A stretch of DNA of 64,000 nucleotides from Persicimonas caeni. Its GTDB lineage: Bacteria > Myxococcota_A > Bradymonadia > Bradymonadales > Bradymonadaceae. Below, in pieces: positions 16,474-25,712 of the stretch (its first letter is position 1; each line of letters begins with the position of its first letter). The notes under the pieces are model-generated. The model made no database searches. It was not told the origin of the DNA and saw nothing but the letters and a program-made list of their open reading frames with translations. The position numbers were made by a program, and so were the translations under genes. The stretch is taken from contig NZ_CP041186.1 in assembly GCF_006517175.1 (NCBI RefSeq), positions 5,111,074-5,175,073 of the forward strand, in the 5' to 3' direction.

Positions 16474-18852
16474 ATGGACCGATTCTCCAAACGTACCGGC
16501 GGTCTATGGTTGATGCCCCTGCGGCTATTGGTCGTGCTGGCGATCTGGCTGCCGGTGTTGCTCGCTGCGGGTGGCGGCTACTACCTCGCCCAACTCGCTG
16601 ACGAAGTGCCGCAGACCCCAGACCTGGAGCGCCTCGTCTCGTCTTCGCCGAGCGCCGTCGAGACACGCACCGGATGGCGCCTCGCTGGGCGCCGTGCCAG
16701 CAGACCAATCGAGCTCTACGACCTGTCTCCTGTGACAATCAGCGCGTTTCTGGCCGCCGAGGATGCCGAGTTCTTCGAGCATGACGCGTACAATGCCAAG
16801 GCGATTGTTCGAGCCTTCTTGGCGAACATGCGCGAAGGCGACACGGTCCAGGGAGCGAGCACGATCACCCAGCAACTCGCCAAACGATTTGCGTCGCGAG
16901 AGAAGACACTTCGGCGCAAGGTCAAAGAATTGTTGATCGCCCGGCGCCTCGAGGCCACATATTCGAAGACACAGCTTCTCGAGACGTACCTGAACACCGT
17001 GTACTTCGGTGAAGGCGCTTTCGGCATCTCGCAGGCGAGTTGGACCTATTTCGGCAAGTCCGCAAGCGAGCTCGAGGTGGCCGAGGCTGCTGTGCTGGCG
17101 GGTCTGCTGCCGGCTCCGAGTCGGTACAATCCGGTCGCGGATCCTGAGCGAGCGAAGAGTGAGCGTGACGCAGTGCTTCGTCGCATGGCTGAGTTGGAGC
17201 TACTCTCCGAGGAACGTGCAAGATCCGAGGTAGCAAGGCCGGTCGAGGTCGTGTCCCAGCGTGACGTGCAGCCAGAGCGCATGCCTTATGCTGCGTCTAG
17301 CGCCCTGAGGGCGCTCGAGCGCCATTTCGACGACAAGGCGTGGGCAGAAGGCGGGTATACGGTGGTCATGTCCCACAGCCCGGTCAGGCAGGCGCGTGCG
17401 CGAAGGAGTGTGCGCGCCAGCGTCGAGGCACTCGACCGCCGGCAAGGGTGGCGCGGCCCGCTCGGTCGGGCGTTGGATGCAGAGGCCGTCGATTCCCGGC
17501 TCGAGCAGCAGCCGACGAATGCCGCGTACGTCTTGGCGCGCGTCGTCGCCGTAGAGCGGGAGCGGGCGATGCTCCGCGCGACAGGCGAGAAGAGGATTTC
17601 TCTTGCGCTGGGGCAGGCCAAATGGGCCGCACCGGCCGAGCGCGATCGCCACTATAAGCGTCCAGCCGAACTCGAGGATCTGCGCGATATCTTGCAGCCC
17701 AACGACCTCGTCACCGTGCGCCGTGGCGAGGACGGCTGGGCGCTCGTGCAACCGCCATCTTACGAGGGCGCCTTTGTCGCGATCGACTCGCGCACCGGCG
17801 GCGTGTGGGCATCGGTTGGCGGTTTCGACGCCGACCAAAGCATCTTTCATCGCGCCGAACAGGGGTGTCGCCAGCCGGGAAGTGTCTTCAAACCGATCGT
17901 CTACAGTGAAGCGATTTCGCAGGGATTGACCGCGGCGACCATGCTCGCCGACCTGCCCAAGAAGTTTGCGACCGGCCGCGGCACCATTTGGCAGCCGAAG
18001 AACGCCGATCGTGATTTCAAGGGATACGTGATCTTGGCCGACGCCTTGGCGTGGAGTCGAAATATCCCCACCGTGCACCTGATGGAGTATCTGGGGCGCA
18101 TGAGCGTGGTGGCGCGGGCGCGAAAATTGGGCGTGCGTTCCGAACTCGACACCACGTCGTCTGTGGCACTGGGGGCGAGCTGTGTGCGTCCTGTGGAGAT
18201 GGCATCGGTCTATGCCGCCTTTCAGCGGGGTGGGCGCATTGTCGATGTCTCACCTGTTGCCCATATCCGTGACCGGGCGGGCGACGTGTTGGTAGATCGG
18301 GAGCACTTCGCAACACCCGATTGGTCGACGGCCGCGCGTCTCGATCGCCTCGCTTCGGTCGACAAGCCTGCGAGTTCGGGGGTGAGCAGCGAGGTGGCGT
18401 TTATCATCACGCGGTTGCTTCGCCGTGTGGTCACCGCGGGCACGGCCCACGAATTGCCTGATGAGTGGCAAGTCGCAGGCAAGACCGGCACGACCAACGA
18501 GTTCGATGCTTGGTTTGTCGGATTCGACGGCGAGTTGACCGCGGCCAGTTGGATTGGAAGCGACAAAAATGAGCGCGCCCTTGGAAACGGCGAGCACGGA
18601 GCCACGGTCGCCATGCCAGTCTTCGAGGGGTTCTACGGCGACTATGTCGTCGAGGCGCCTGCGTTGTGGCAGCTTGAGCCACCGGAGCGCGTGGTGCAGC
18701 ACCGCATTGATGCGCGAACAGGGCTGCGCAGCCGCCCGGGAGAGCCGGGCGTCGAGCTCCCGTTCATCCAGGGCAGCGCGCCCACTGAGTTGGCGCCAAC
18801 GCGGGGAACGCGTCAGGCCGAGCAAATCGACTCGCTGATTCACGAATTTTAG
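16474..18852 (+). CDS. Class A penicillin-binding protein (PBP1A-type transglycosylase/transpeptidase)
   Basis: The 792-residue protein has a short cytoplasmic tail, a membrane anchor (about 9-32), then a GT51 glycosyltransferase domain with E-D-A-E-F-F-E-H (catalytic Glu96) and Q-G-A-S-T-I-T-Q-Q-L-A-K. The transpeptidase domain has all three penicilloyl-transferase motifs: S-V-F-K with nucleophile Ser470, S-R-N at 528-530, and K-T-G-T-T starting at Lys670. It polymerises lipid II and crosslinks peptidoglycan. The insert between GT and TP domains (about 280-430) is Arg/Glu-rich and longer than in small PBPs. I do not give a gene symbol because PBP1 paralogues cannot be separated from sequence alone. 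Confidence 0.94.
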   Translation: MDRFSKRTGGLWLMPLRLLVVLAIWLPVLLAAGGGYYLAQLADEVPQTPDLERLVSSSPSAVETRTGWRLAGRRASRPIELYDLSPVTISAFLAAEDAEFFEHDAYNAKAIVRAFLANMREGDTVQGASTITQQLAKRFASREKTLRRKVKELLIARRLEATYSKTQLLETYLNTVYFGEGAFGISQASWTYFGKSASELEVAEAAVLAGLLPAPSRYNPVADPERAKSERDAVLRRMAELELLSEERARSEVARPVEVVSQRDVQPERMPYAASSALRALERHFDDKAWAEGGYTVVMSHSPVRQARARRSVRASVEALDRRQGWRGPLGRALDAEAVDSRLEQQPTNAAYVLARVVAVERERAMLRATGEKRISLALGQAKWAAPAERDRHYKRPAELEDLRDILQPNDLVTVRRGEDGWALVQPPSYEGAFVAIDSRTGGVWASVGGFDADQSIFHRAEQGCRQPGSVFKPIVYSEAISQGLTAATMLADLPKKFATGRGTIWQPKNADRDFKGYVILADALAWSRNIPTVHLMEYLGRMSVVARARKLGVRSELDTTSSVALGASCVRPVEMASVYAAFQRGGRIVDVSPVAHIRDRAGDVLVDREHFATPDWSTAARLDRLASVDKPASSGVSSEVAFIITRLLRRVVTAGTAHELPDEWQVAGKTGTTNEFDAWFVGFDGELTAASWIGSDKNERALGNGEHGATVAMPVFEGFYGDYVVEAPALWQLEPPERVVQHRIDARTGLRSRPGEPGVELPFIQGSAPTELAPTRGTRQAEQIDSLIHEF

Positions 18853-18863
18853 GTGCTGGGGAC

Positions 18864-20714
18864 CTATTCGTCCTCAACTTCGTACTCGATCGTGCCCGAG
18901 CCGGGTGTGGATTGTTTGGCCGGCGTTCCGCTCTCGAACGTCTCGGCGCGGTCGAGGATAGAGGCGGCGAGCTTTCGATGGGCTTCGAAGGATTTGGGCA
19001 TTGCTTGCAAGCTGTACGACACGATGAGGTCGTCGCGGCGAAAGTGCCACAGCTGTAGCTTGCGCGCGGTCTTGTCGATATTTCCGGAGACACGCACCGT
19101 AAGTCCGCGTGTGGGTGTCAGGTCGGTAGGGGCCACCTCTTCGAGCTTGGCCTGTTGGACGGTCGCTTGCAGCGCATCGACCAGGCGCTTGCGGTAGGCG
19201 TCGCTGGCGAAATCAGGGCCGAGTGGATTGCCGAGCTCGACGGTTAGCTGAAGCAACGAGCCGTCGCGGTGCTGCGCAAACCAGCGTACCGGCCCGTGAT
19301 CGGGTTGCTGGACCTTCCAGTCGTCGCCGAGCATCGACAAATCGAGTTCGAGCCCGGTGGCCGGATCTCGCCAGACACGCTCATCGAGGGTCGCCTTTTG
19401 CATGGTCTGCACCAATTCGTCGCGGCGCGTGGGCTCGAAGCTCGTGGGCAGGCCCTGTCGCGGTGTCAGTTTGACTGTGTGCGACTCGAGTAGATGCTGG
19501 GCGCGCTCGCGCTTTTTGGCGCCCGGCTCTTTGGAGAGGAGCACGCCGACTTTGAGGCCCTGCTGGAACACGACGAAGTGCGCATCTGCATCTTTGGCAT
19601 TGGCGAAACGTTGACGCAGGCGCTTCTCGAAGGCGCGCGCGACCTGCCGTGCACTTTCTGGGGTGTCCCACAATGACAGCCATTCGAAGCGCGCCGGGGC
19701 GTCCTCTGTGGCGTCGAAGACGCGGTAGGCGTCGGAGACGTACCCGGCGTAGACGGTGCGCGCCAGGCGTGGATCGATCACGTCCTCGAGCCACATCGCC
19801 GCGATCGAAGGTCCGACGAGCCCCGCTTGGGTGGGCTTCGCGTCTTCAGGCCAAGTCCAATCGCCCACGGGCTCGCCGCCCATCCACTGGTCGGGGCGCA
19901 CGACGTCTGAGGAGCGCTTGGGCGGCATGAGTCGGGTGAGTTCCACGCCCGACCAGCCACTGCTGCGATACAACGCTGCAGCGAGCGCCCAGCCTTCACG
20001 CTGCAGGAGTGCGCGCTCGCGGGCGCGAATCCGGACGGTTGGTGTTGCGTCCTGGGCACCGGTCGCGCGCAGCCACTGAGTCAGCACCGGCAACTCAGTC
20101 GCGAGGGCGGGGCGGTCGGTCACAAGCGTCACGTCCAACTCCGGGTGGTGGGCGTCGAGAAGGTGGTGCGTGAGCGCCAGAGAGACCGTCGCGTTTTGGG
20201 CTGTGGCGACCGCCAGATGCTCATCCCAGGAGGAGGGTGTCGGCATCGGGTCGAAGTGCTGGGCGTCGATACCCTCGACGAGCGCAGCCAAGATCGCGGC
20301 TTCACGTTGTGGGGCGCGAGTGTGTCCGCCAAGGTACAGGACGCGGTTCGTCTCGGCATCGTAACGAGCGAGGTCTCGAAACGGCGGGGTGGCGATGGTT
20401 TGGGACGGAGTCGAGTCGACGCCGAAGAGTTGCTCCAATAGGAGTCGTCGCTCCGTGGCGACGGGCTGGGGGAGAGCCGGAGGGGAGCCGAGGTCATCGG
20501 CGGAGGAGACGGCGACGAGTTCGGGCTTGCGCTCGAAGGTCCGGTCGCGCAGCGTCTCGGCACGAGCGACCAGCCGGGTTGCTTCATCTTCACTCAGCGC
20601 CGCAGCTTCGGCGGGTGACGTCGACGTCTCGGGTCGCTCGGGCTTGGATGTCTCGCAGGCGGCGGCGAACGCCACGAGCGCGGCAGCGAAAAAGACGTAA
20701 TATCTCATCGACAT
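18864..20714 (-). CDS. Large lipoprotein, function unknown
   Basis: The open frame reaches back to 20837, but the N-terminal 41 residues look non-coding. Starting at 20714 (or 20708) places a lipoprotein signal first, ending F-A-A-A-C, which is why I prefer it; no good ribosome-binding site decides between the two. The mature protein of about 590 residues has a Glu/Ser/Pro-rich linker, then globular sequence without repeats. The last 110 residues (L-Q-L-W-H-F-R-R-D-D-L-I-V-S-Y and then A-S-I-L-D-R) faintly resemble the DcrB/PsbP-like fold. No catalytic motif is recognised. It converges on the PBP gene with a gap of 11 bases. Confidence 0.6.
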   Translation of the reverse strand: MSMRYYVFFAAALVAFAAACETSKPERPETSTSPAEAAALSEDEATRLVARAETLRDRTFERKPELVAVSSADDLGSPPALPQPVATERRLLLEQLFGVDSTPSQTIATPPFRDLARYDAETNRVLYLGGHTRAPQREAAILAALVEGIDAQHFDPMPTPSSWDEHLAVATAQNATVSLALTHHLLDAHHPELDVTLVTDRPALATELPVLTQWLRATGAQDATPTVRIRARERALLQREGWALAAALYRSSGWSGVELTRLMPPKRSSDVVRPDQWMGGEPVGDWTWPEDAKPTQAGLVGPSIAAMWLEDVIDPRLARTVYAGYVSDAYRVFDATEDAPARFEWLSLWDTPESARQVARAFEKRLRQRFANAKDADAHFVVFQQGLKVGVLLSKEPGAKKRERAQHLLESHTVKLTPRQGLPTSFEPTRRDELVQTMQKATLDERVWRDPATGLELDLSMLGDDWKVQQPDHGPVRWFAQHRDGSLLQLTVELGNPLGPDFASDAYRKRLVDALQATVQQAKLEEVAPTDLTPTRGLTVRVSGNIDKTARKLQLWHFRRDDLIVSYSLQAMPKSFEAHRKLAASILDRAETFESGTPAKQSTPGSGTIEYEVEDE

Positions 20715-20823
20715 GAGTCGAACCATAGCTGGAAGAGGAGGCGGACGAATTCGACCGCTATTACTGGGATACGGCGTGAGGCGGCCGACGTCAATTTTCG
20801 CGCCACCGCAATTACCCAACCGA

Positions 20824-20840
20824 ACGGTGTCAGACACCGT
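20824..20840. repeat. 17-bp palindrome (REP-like), copy 1
   Basis: ACGGTGTC-A-GACACCGT is a perfect palindrome with 8-base arms around one central base. It lies 254 bases beyond the 3' end of the Y1 transposase gene. The same sequence occurs three more times on the other side of that gene. Confidence 0.85.
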
Positions 20841-21093
20841 GTTGAAGTGGCTCAGATGGCCTTCTGGGCTGGATCTGGAGGGGGTGTACGTGGGGAGAGG
20901 GGCGGCCGATTGAGTTGGCAGTAGCCTCTGGTTGCAATTGCGTCCAAACCTAGGGGACTGAGAGTCCTTGTCGGGCGGGGCGTTTTGTACTGTACGGGGA
21001 GCACGCAGATTCGAGCACGCATATGTGCGCGCTCGCTTCCGGTTTAATGGCGCGAGTGGGGGTACAAAGGCTGGGACAGCGAATTGGGGGGCC

Positions 21094-22056
21094 TCAGTTG
21101 AGGTGAGACGGTGGCTCGCGCCGAATACTGCAGCTGCCGCCCACGCAGAACTGGTGGCCCGGTGGGATGGTCCCGTCGGGAAACTCGACCTCCGACTTGC
21201 CCTCGCGCCACCTGCCGACTGCGGTTCGGTACCGATCGACGAGAAGTCGTCGGTCTTCGCGGTACTCCTGGCGCTGCTTGAAATCGCCGCCGTGGCACAG
21301 GGGCCGAGGCGCCTTTTTCGGCTTCCTCGGAGAATCGCTCCATTTCACACTGAGCGCCTTCTTTGGCCCAGGGCACGGCACGGTGCGCAGTTTGGCTAGT
21401 TCCCCAGCGTGTGTGTGGCACTCGTCGACGATCTTTTGGTGATAAGCCTCGTCGTCGAGGCCCTGCCACTGCGGCAGCTTGGCCATCTCGAGGGCATACC
21501 GCTCGGTGGCCATCTCGATGAGCTCGGCTTCGGTCTTGTCCTTGTTTTTCCGTTTGCGCTTCTCCTCCCAGTACGTCTTGCGGTTGACCACCTCGCCCAC
21601 CATGGGCTCGCCAGACGTGTGGATGTCCCACGAGCACAGCCCTGGCCACTGCTTCGGGTGGTGCACGAGGTTCGATTCACTTGGGTTGCACACGATGTAG
21701 CGCAGACGCTGGAGCATCGCCTCGTCTGTGAGGACCTTGGTCGCGGTGTAGCGGCGCTCCCAGAAGGTGCCGGTGCGGTTGCGTAACTTGTTGATCTTTC
21801 TGGCCAGCTGGCTCTGGAAGTCGCGCATGAACAGGTGCATCTGCAGCGAGCGGCAGCGCGCCAGGATGTGGAAGTGGTTGGACATGAAGCAAAACGCGAA
21901 GATCTCGACCCCATACATCCAGGCGTATTTGGCCAAAAGCCCCAGGATGATGGCGTTGACCTGCTCTTCGGGCAGAAGCGCATAGATCTGGTGCAGCGTG
22001 CGGTTGCCGAGTTCGTAAATGGCGTCTTTTTCTTGGTTACGCAGCGGGTGTCCCAT
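21094..22056 (-). CDS. REP-associated-type Y1 (HUH) transposase
   Basis: The start at 22056 is chosen because GGAG lies 9 bases before it and the longer frame to 22203 adds Arg/Ser-rich junk. The 320-residue protein has the HUH motif as H-F-H at 61-63 (F-M-S-N-H-F-H-I-L), then K-L-R-N-R-T-G-T-F-W-E-R-R-Y and L-R-Y-I-V-C-N-P, the conserved core of the TnpA_REP/RAYT family, in which a Tyr forms the DNA link. The C-terminal 150 residues are a Lys/Glu-rich extension beyond the usual core. RAYTs act on palindromic REP sequences, and copies of one palindrome lie on both sides. It is likely a domesticated single-copy transposase rather than an insertion sequence with its own ends. Confidence 0.85.
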   Translation of the reverse strand: MGHPLRNQEKDAIYELGNRTLHQIYALLPEEQVNAIILGLLAKYAWMYGVEIFAFCFMSNHFHILARCRSLQMHLFMRDFQSQLARKINKLRNRTGTFWERRYTATKVLTDEAMLQRLRYIVCNPSESNLVHHPKQWPGLCSWDIHTSGEPMVGEVVNRKTYWEEKRKRKNKDKTEAELIEMATERYALEMAKLPQWQGLDDEAYHQKIVDECHTHAGELAKLRTVPCPGPKKALSVKWSDSPRKPKKAPRPLCHGGDFKQRQEYREDRRLLVDRYRTAVGRWREGKSEVEFPDGTIPPGHQFCVGGSCSIRREPPSHLN

Positions 22057-22217
22057 GTGCCGTGCTCCGTGAGTAGATGAAGGTTCGTCTACAGCCCTCA
22101 TTACGGTTTTCGGCAAAAGGGGGCGATTCGTTGCGTGATCGAGCAAATTTTTTTGCGGAGACGCGGCAGAAGATCGGCTCTCCGATCGCGCTGTGACGCG
22201 CATAAAAGCTAACCCAC

Positions 22218-22234
22218 ACGGTGTCTGACACCGT
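22218..22234. repeat. 17-bp palindrome (REP-like), copy 2, inverted
   Basis: ACGGTGTC-T-GACACCGT is the same palindrome as at 20824 but with the central base complemented, so it is in inverted orientation relative to copies 1, 3 and 4. It lies 162 bases before the transposase start. Confidence 0.85.
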
Positions 22235-22269
22235 CTCGGGGGTGGGGCGAGATCGGGGTGGATTTTCTG

Positions 22270-22337
22270 TTTGCAGAAATGGTGTCAGACACCGTGTGGC
22301 TGGTTTGCAGAAATGGTGTCAGACACCGTGTGGGCGG
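22270..22337. repeat. Tandem 34-bp repeat containing palindrome copies 3 and 4
   Basis: Two consecutive 34-base units (22270-22303 and 22304-22337) differ at two positions. Each begins TTTGCAGAAAT and contains GGTGTCAGACACCGTGTGG. Together with the inverted copy at 22218 they form a palindrome cluster upstream of the transposase gene, as seen in REP/BIME arrangements. Confidence 0.85.
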
Positions 22338-22423
22338 CGTGTCAGTCGTGGTGGAAGATGTGGCAATGCCGTGGCGGTTCCGTTAAGTTGACACTGTGAA
22401 CGGTAACGTCGCAGGAAGTATCA

Positions 22424-23239
22424 GTGCCCAGTCACGCTCCGTCCCAACATCCCGTGGTCCTACGCTCAGAGGACTTTCGCTACTTTTTGTGGCGGCGCCA
22501 CCATCAATCTACTGCGCTCGACGGGTTCGTGCCGGAGTTGTTGGCTACCGACGGGCAGACCGTGCGGAGGATGATTGCCGACCGCACCCAGCTGGCCTTT
22601 CAGCAGTTCGACTGTGAGCGCACGGCCCAGGCGATTGTGGACTCGGTCGAGTCTCACTCGACGGCGGGCATCGGGATTTGCGGCTACTCGATGTACTCCG
22701 ACGCCGAGGCCCTAGCGATCGTGCACACCGGAGAGAAGCTCGACGCCGGATGGTTGGCCTTCCCCTACACGACCAGTGCCTCCGGTCGGCCTGCCGGAAT
22801 CCCGACCCTGCCGGTCTACTTGAACGAAATTCCGACAGTCCGCCTCTGTGGCGGCGCCCACCTCCACTGGCGGCACTGCCGCCTTGTGCTCGAGGTTGCC
22901 ATCGAGCAACGCTCCGAGGGGCACGATGCGCCGCTTCAGATCGATCTGCTCGACCACCTTGCCAGTTGGAGACTACGCACCACCGTGCTCGAAAATGGAC
23001 GCGCCAAACTTGTGCGGCTGCCGGCCAGACAGCACTCGGAGGTCGAGATTTGCCGCCCGTCTCCCACTCGTGCCGAGGCCAGTTTCGAGATTGACGCCAA
23101 TCTCTATCGCCAACTTGTCGATCGCGACGAACTCAGCGCCTGGCTGGTCCTCGACTTCGACCGCCGCCTGTTTTGTCTTCCGTCTGAATGGGCCACCTGG
23201 TGGTTCCAGGTGCGTTTTCCTCGCCATATTCAGTGCTGA
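22424..23239 (+). CDS. Conserved-looking protein of unknown function
   Basis: This 271-residue protein starts at a GTG with AGGAAG 6 bases upstream. It is soluble, with no signal peptide or membrane segment and several Cys and Trp residues scattered through it. The composition is normal for the genome and the frame is uninterrupted, so it looks like a true gene. I do not recognise a domain. Its neighbours are the transposase region and the phosphomannomutase gene; the gap of 144 bases to the latter suggests separate transcription. Confidence 0.55.
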   Translation: MPSHAPSQHPVVLRSEDFRYFLWRRHHQSTALDGFVPELLATDGQTVRRMIADRTQLAFQQFDCERTAQAIVDSVESHSTAGIGICGYSMYSDAEALAIVHTGEKLDAGWLAFPYTTSASGRPAGIPTLPVYLNEIPTVRLCGGAHLHWRHCRLVLEVAIEQRSEGHDAPLQIDLLDHLASWRLRTTVLENGRAKLVRLPARQHSEVEICRPSPTRAEASFEIDANLYRQLVDRDELSAWLVLDFDRRLFCLPSEWATWWFQVRFPRHIQC

Positions 23240-23383
23240 CCGTGGCGAGCTGTTCTCCTCCACAAGTTGCTTTTTGACGCTGCGGAAACACCTTTGGCGT
23301 CGACATTGCCAACAGTGCGCATCTCATGCATCCTCGTGGGCAACTCCCGAGGCTAAAAAATTCTGACATCACGGAGCCACCAA

Positions 23384-24760
23384 ATGAATCCGGACATCTT
23401 CCGCAAGTACGATATTCGCGGCATCGCCGAAACTGATCTCGACGACGCGACGGTCGGCCTAATCGGCCGTGCCTTCGGCACCAAGCTAACCCGTCAGGCT
23501 GGCAAAGGTCTGCGCGTAGGCATCGGTCGCGACGCGCGCGGCTCGAGCGACCGCATCTTCAAGGGGCTCTCCGACGGACTTCGTAGTTGCGGCATCGACG
23601 TCATCGAACTCGGCATGGTGCCCACTCCGCTGGTCTACTTTGCCGCGCACACCCACAAGCTCGACGGCGCCATCCAAATCACCGGCAGCCACAACCCCGC
23701 CGAGTACAACGGCTTCAAAATGATGATGGGCACCGACACGCTGCACGGTGAGGCCATCCAGGAGCTTCGTGAGATCGCCGAGGCGGGTGATTTCGCCTCA
23801 GGTGACGAGGGCGAATTGCGCGAGTACCCCGATCTCATCGACGAGTATGTCGACTGGGTCAAAAACGACATCGAGCCGGGTGAGCGCACCTTCAAGGTAG
23901 CGCTCGATAGCGGCAACGGTGTCGCCGGGGTGGCCGCACCGCGGCTGGTGCGCGAGGTCTTCGGCTGCGAGGTGGTCGAGCTTTTCACCGAGCCCGACGC
24001 ATCGTTCCCCAACCACCACCCGGACCCCACCGTCGAAGAGAACCTCGAAGACCTGATCGAGACGGTGCGCGAGCAGAACTGTGATCTCGGCATCGCCTAC
24101 GACGGCGACGGTGACCGTATCGGCGTGGTCGACGAGAACGGCAAGACCATCTGGGGCGACAAGCTCATGATCGTGCTCAGTCGGGCGCTGCTCTCAGAGA
24201 TCCCCGGCGCCACCATCATCGGCGAGGTCAAGTGCTCCCAGACGCTTTATGACGACATCGACGCCCACGGCGGCGAGGCGATCATGGCGCGGGTCGGTCA
24301 CAGCCTCATCAAAGCGAAGATCAAAGAGACCGACGCCGAACTCGCCGGCGAGATGAGCGGGCACATCTTCTTCAATGATCGCTTCTTCGGCTTCGACGAC
24401 GCTCTCTACACCACGTGTCGCACGCTCGAAATTCTGTCGAAGACCGATCAGCCGTTCTCCGCACTGCTCGAGGGTGTACCCGAGACCTTCGCCACTCCCG
24501 AGCTTCGCCTCGATTGCGACGAGAAGCTCAAGTTCGAAATCCCCGGAGTGGTCGCCAAGGAGTATGCCGACGACCACGAGGTCAACACGATCGACGGCGT
24601 TCGCGTCAAGTTTGACAACGGGTGGGGACTGGTGCGTGCTTCCAATACCCAGCCGGTACTGGTCGTACGTGTGGAAGCGAAGTCGGCCGACGACCGCGAC
24701 AAATACCTCAAGGAACTCAAAGAGGCGATCGAGCGTGCCAAGCAAGAGTTGAAAGGATAA
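23384..24760 (+). CDS. Phosphomannomutase/phosphoglucomutase (AlgC type)
   Basis: The 458-residue protein starts M-N-P-D-I-F-R-K-Y-D-I-R-G and has all four signature loops of alpha-D-phosphohexomutases: the phosphoserine loop T-G-S-H-N-P, the Mg-binding D-G-D-G-D-R, the sugar-binding G-E-M-S-G-H and the phosphate-binding R-A-S-N-T-Q-P. It interconverts mannose- or glucose-6-phosphate and the 1-phosphates, which are precursors of GDP-mannose and UDP-glucose. It therefore lies upstream of the ugd step and probably supports exopolysaccharide and lipopolysaccharide synthesis. The exact sugar preference cannot be read. A hairpin follows the stop. Confidence 0.93.
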   Translation: MNPDIFRKYDIRGIAETDLDDATVGLIGRAFGTKLTRQAGKGLRVGIGRDARGSSDRIFKGLSDGLRSCGIDVIELGMVPTPLVYFAAHTHKLDGAIQITGSHNPAEYNGFKMMMGTDTLHGEAIQELREIAEAGDFASGDEGELREYPDLIDEYVDWVKNDIEPGERTFKVALDSGNGVAGVAAPRLVREVFGCEVVELFTEPDASFPNHHPDPTVEENLEDLIETVREQNCDLGIAYDGDGDRIGVVDENGKTIWGDKLMIVLSRALLSEIPGATIIGEVKCSQTLYDDIDAHGGEAIMARVGHSLIKAKIKETDAELAGEMSGHIFFNDRFFGFDDALYTTCRTLEILSKTDQPFSALLEGVPETFATPELRLDCDEKLKFEIPGVVAKEYADDHEVNTIDGVRVKFDNGWGLVRASNTQPVLVVRVEAKSADDRDKYLKELKEAIERAKQELKG

Positions 24761-24766
24761 GGGGCC

Positions 24767-24819
24767 CGTGCGAGGGCCGTTCGCTCTCCTCCCGATGAAG
24801 GGCTACAAGCCCTCGCACG
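24767..24819. terminator. Possible bidirectional hairpin between convergent genes
   Basis: CGTGCGAGGG (24767-24776) pairs perfectly with CCCTCGCACG (24810-24819) across a 33-base loop, between the stop codons of two convergent genes. The loop is long and no T-run follows, so termination is likely but not shown. Confidence 0.45.
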
Positions 24820-24825
24820 AAAGGT

Positions 24826-25701
24826 TCAAACTCGCCAGGGAGCGGTGCGCTCCTCGCGCAACTCGACGAGCATCTCGGCCGTCTCCTTGATGACGGGGTG
24901 CAGGTGCGTCGAGTTGCGCACCTGGCGAAGCTTGTGGATGCCGAGGGTGGGCAACAGCTTGAGCGACACGCCGGTGCTGTTGTACGGGTTCATGACCAGC
25001 GAGTGGCGCACCTCACGTCGCTTGTACCAGCGCTTGTGAAGCGCAATCTTGAGCAAAATTTCGGGGGTGTTCGGGCGTCGTGACGAGATCATCAGCACGT
25101 CTTGCTCACGCAGGTTCCGGTTGTCGAGGATCTGCTCGACGACCAACGGGTGCGGGTCGAGCAGAAGCTTCTCGATCACGAGCCGGTTGCTGCCGCGTGC
25201 CATCTGGCGTTTCTCGCCGACGGTGACGTCGCGCCCCAGGTCGAGCTTGGGCTCGGGAAGCTTCTTTCCCTTTGGCAGCGCCTGATGAGGCGGTGGGTCA
25301 CGCAGGATCGCGATGACTCCCTTGCGCTCATCGGCGTGAGCGGCCTCGAAGATGCTTTTGAGCAGGTCATAGTCGTCGTCGAGGCGTTTTCGCACGAGCC
25401 AAAGAGTACACGCCATCATCGCATCGATCTCGGGCGATTTTCCCCACAGCGCGCCGCGCATGAGTTGGTCGAGCCACCAGGCAGCCTCCTCGGAGGTGCG
25501 CTGGCGGATCGCCTCGTCGAGCGCGGCGACGCGCATGTCGAGCTCGGGGAGCCGCTCGATGCGGTGCAGGTGGGCGGTGTAGGCCTCGTGGAGTTCGTCG
25601 AACCCGTCGGCAGCCGGCCGATAGTCTTCGGCCGTATCTTGTTCGGCGCCTTCCAGTTCGGCGCTTTTTAGTTCGGGCGTCTTTGAAGAGTCGTCGCTCA
25701 T
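24826..25701 (-). CDS. HEAT/ARM-like repeat protein, function unknown
   Basis: This 291-residue soluble protein has an acidic N-terminus. It becomes a helical-repeat protein from about residue 160: segments such as L-L-L-D-P-H-P-L-V-V-E-Q-I-L, then R-R-P-N-T-P-E-I-L-L-K-I-A, then L-V-M-N-P-Y-N-S-T-G-V-S-L-K-L-L-P repeat at about 35-residue spacing. This resembles the short leucine-rich HEAT-like repeats common in myxobacterial proteins. Such proteins bind other proteins, but no partner is indicated apart from the zinc-ribbon gene 11 bases upstream, with which it surely forms an operon. Confidence 0.65.
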   Translation of the reverse strand: MSDDSSKTPELKSAELEGAEQDTAEDYRPAADGFDELHEAYTAHLHRIERLPELDMRVAALDEAIRQRTSEEAAWWLDQLMRGALWGKSPEIDAMMACTLWLVRKRLDDDYDLLKSIFEAAHADERKGVIAILRDPPPHQALPKGKKLPEPKLDLGRDVTVGEKRQMARGSNRLVIEKLLLDPHPLVVEQILDNRNLREQDVLMISSRRPNTPEILLKIALHKRWYKRREVRHSLVMNPYNSTGVSLKLLPTLGIHKLRQVRNSTHLHPVIKETAEMLVELREERTAPWRV

Positions 25702-25712
25702 GGCGTGGTGCC

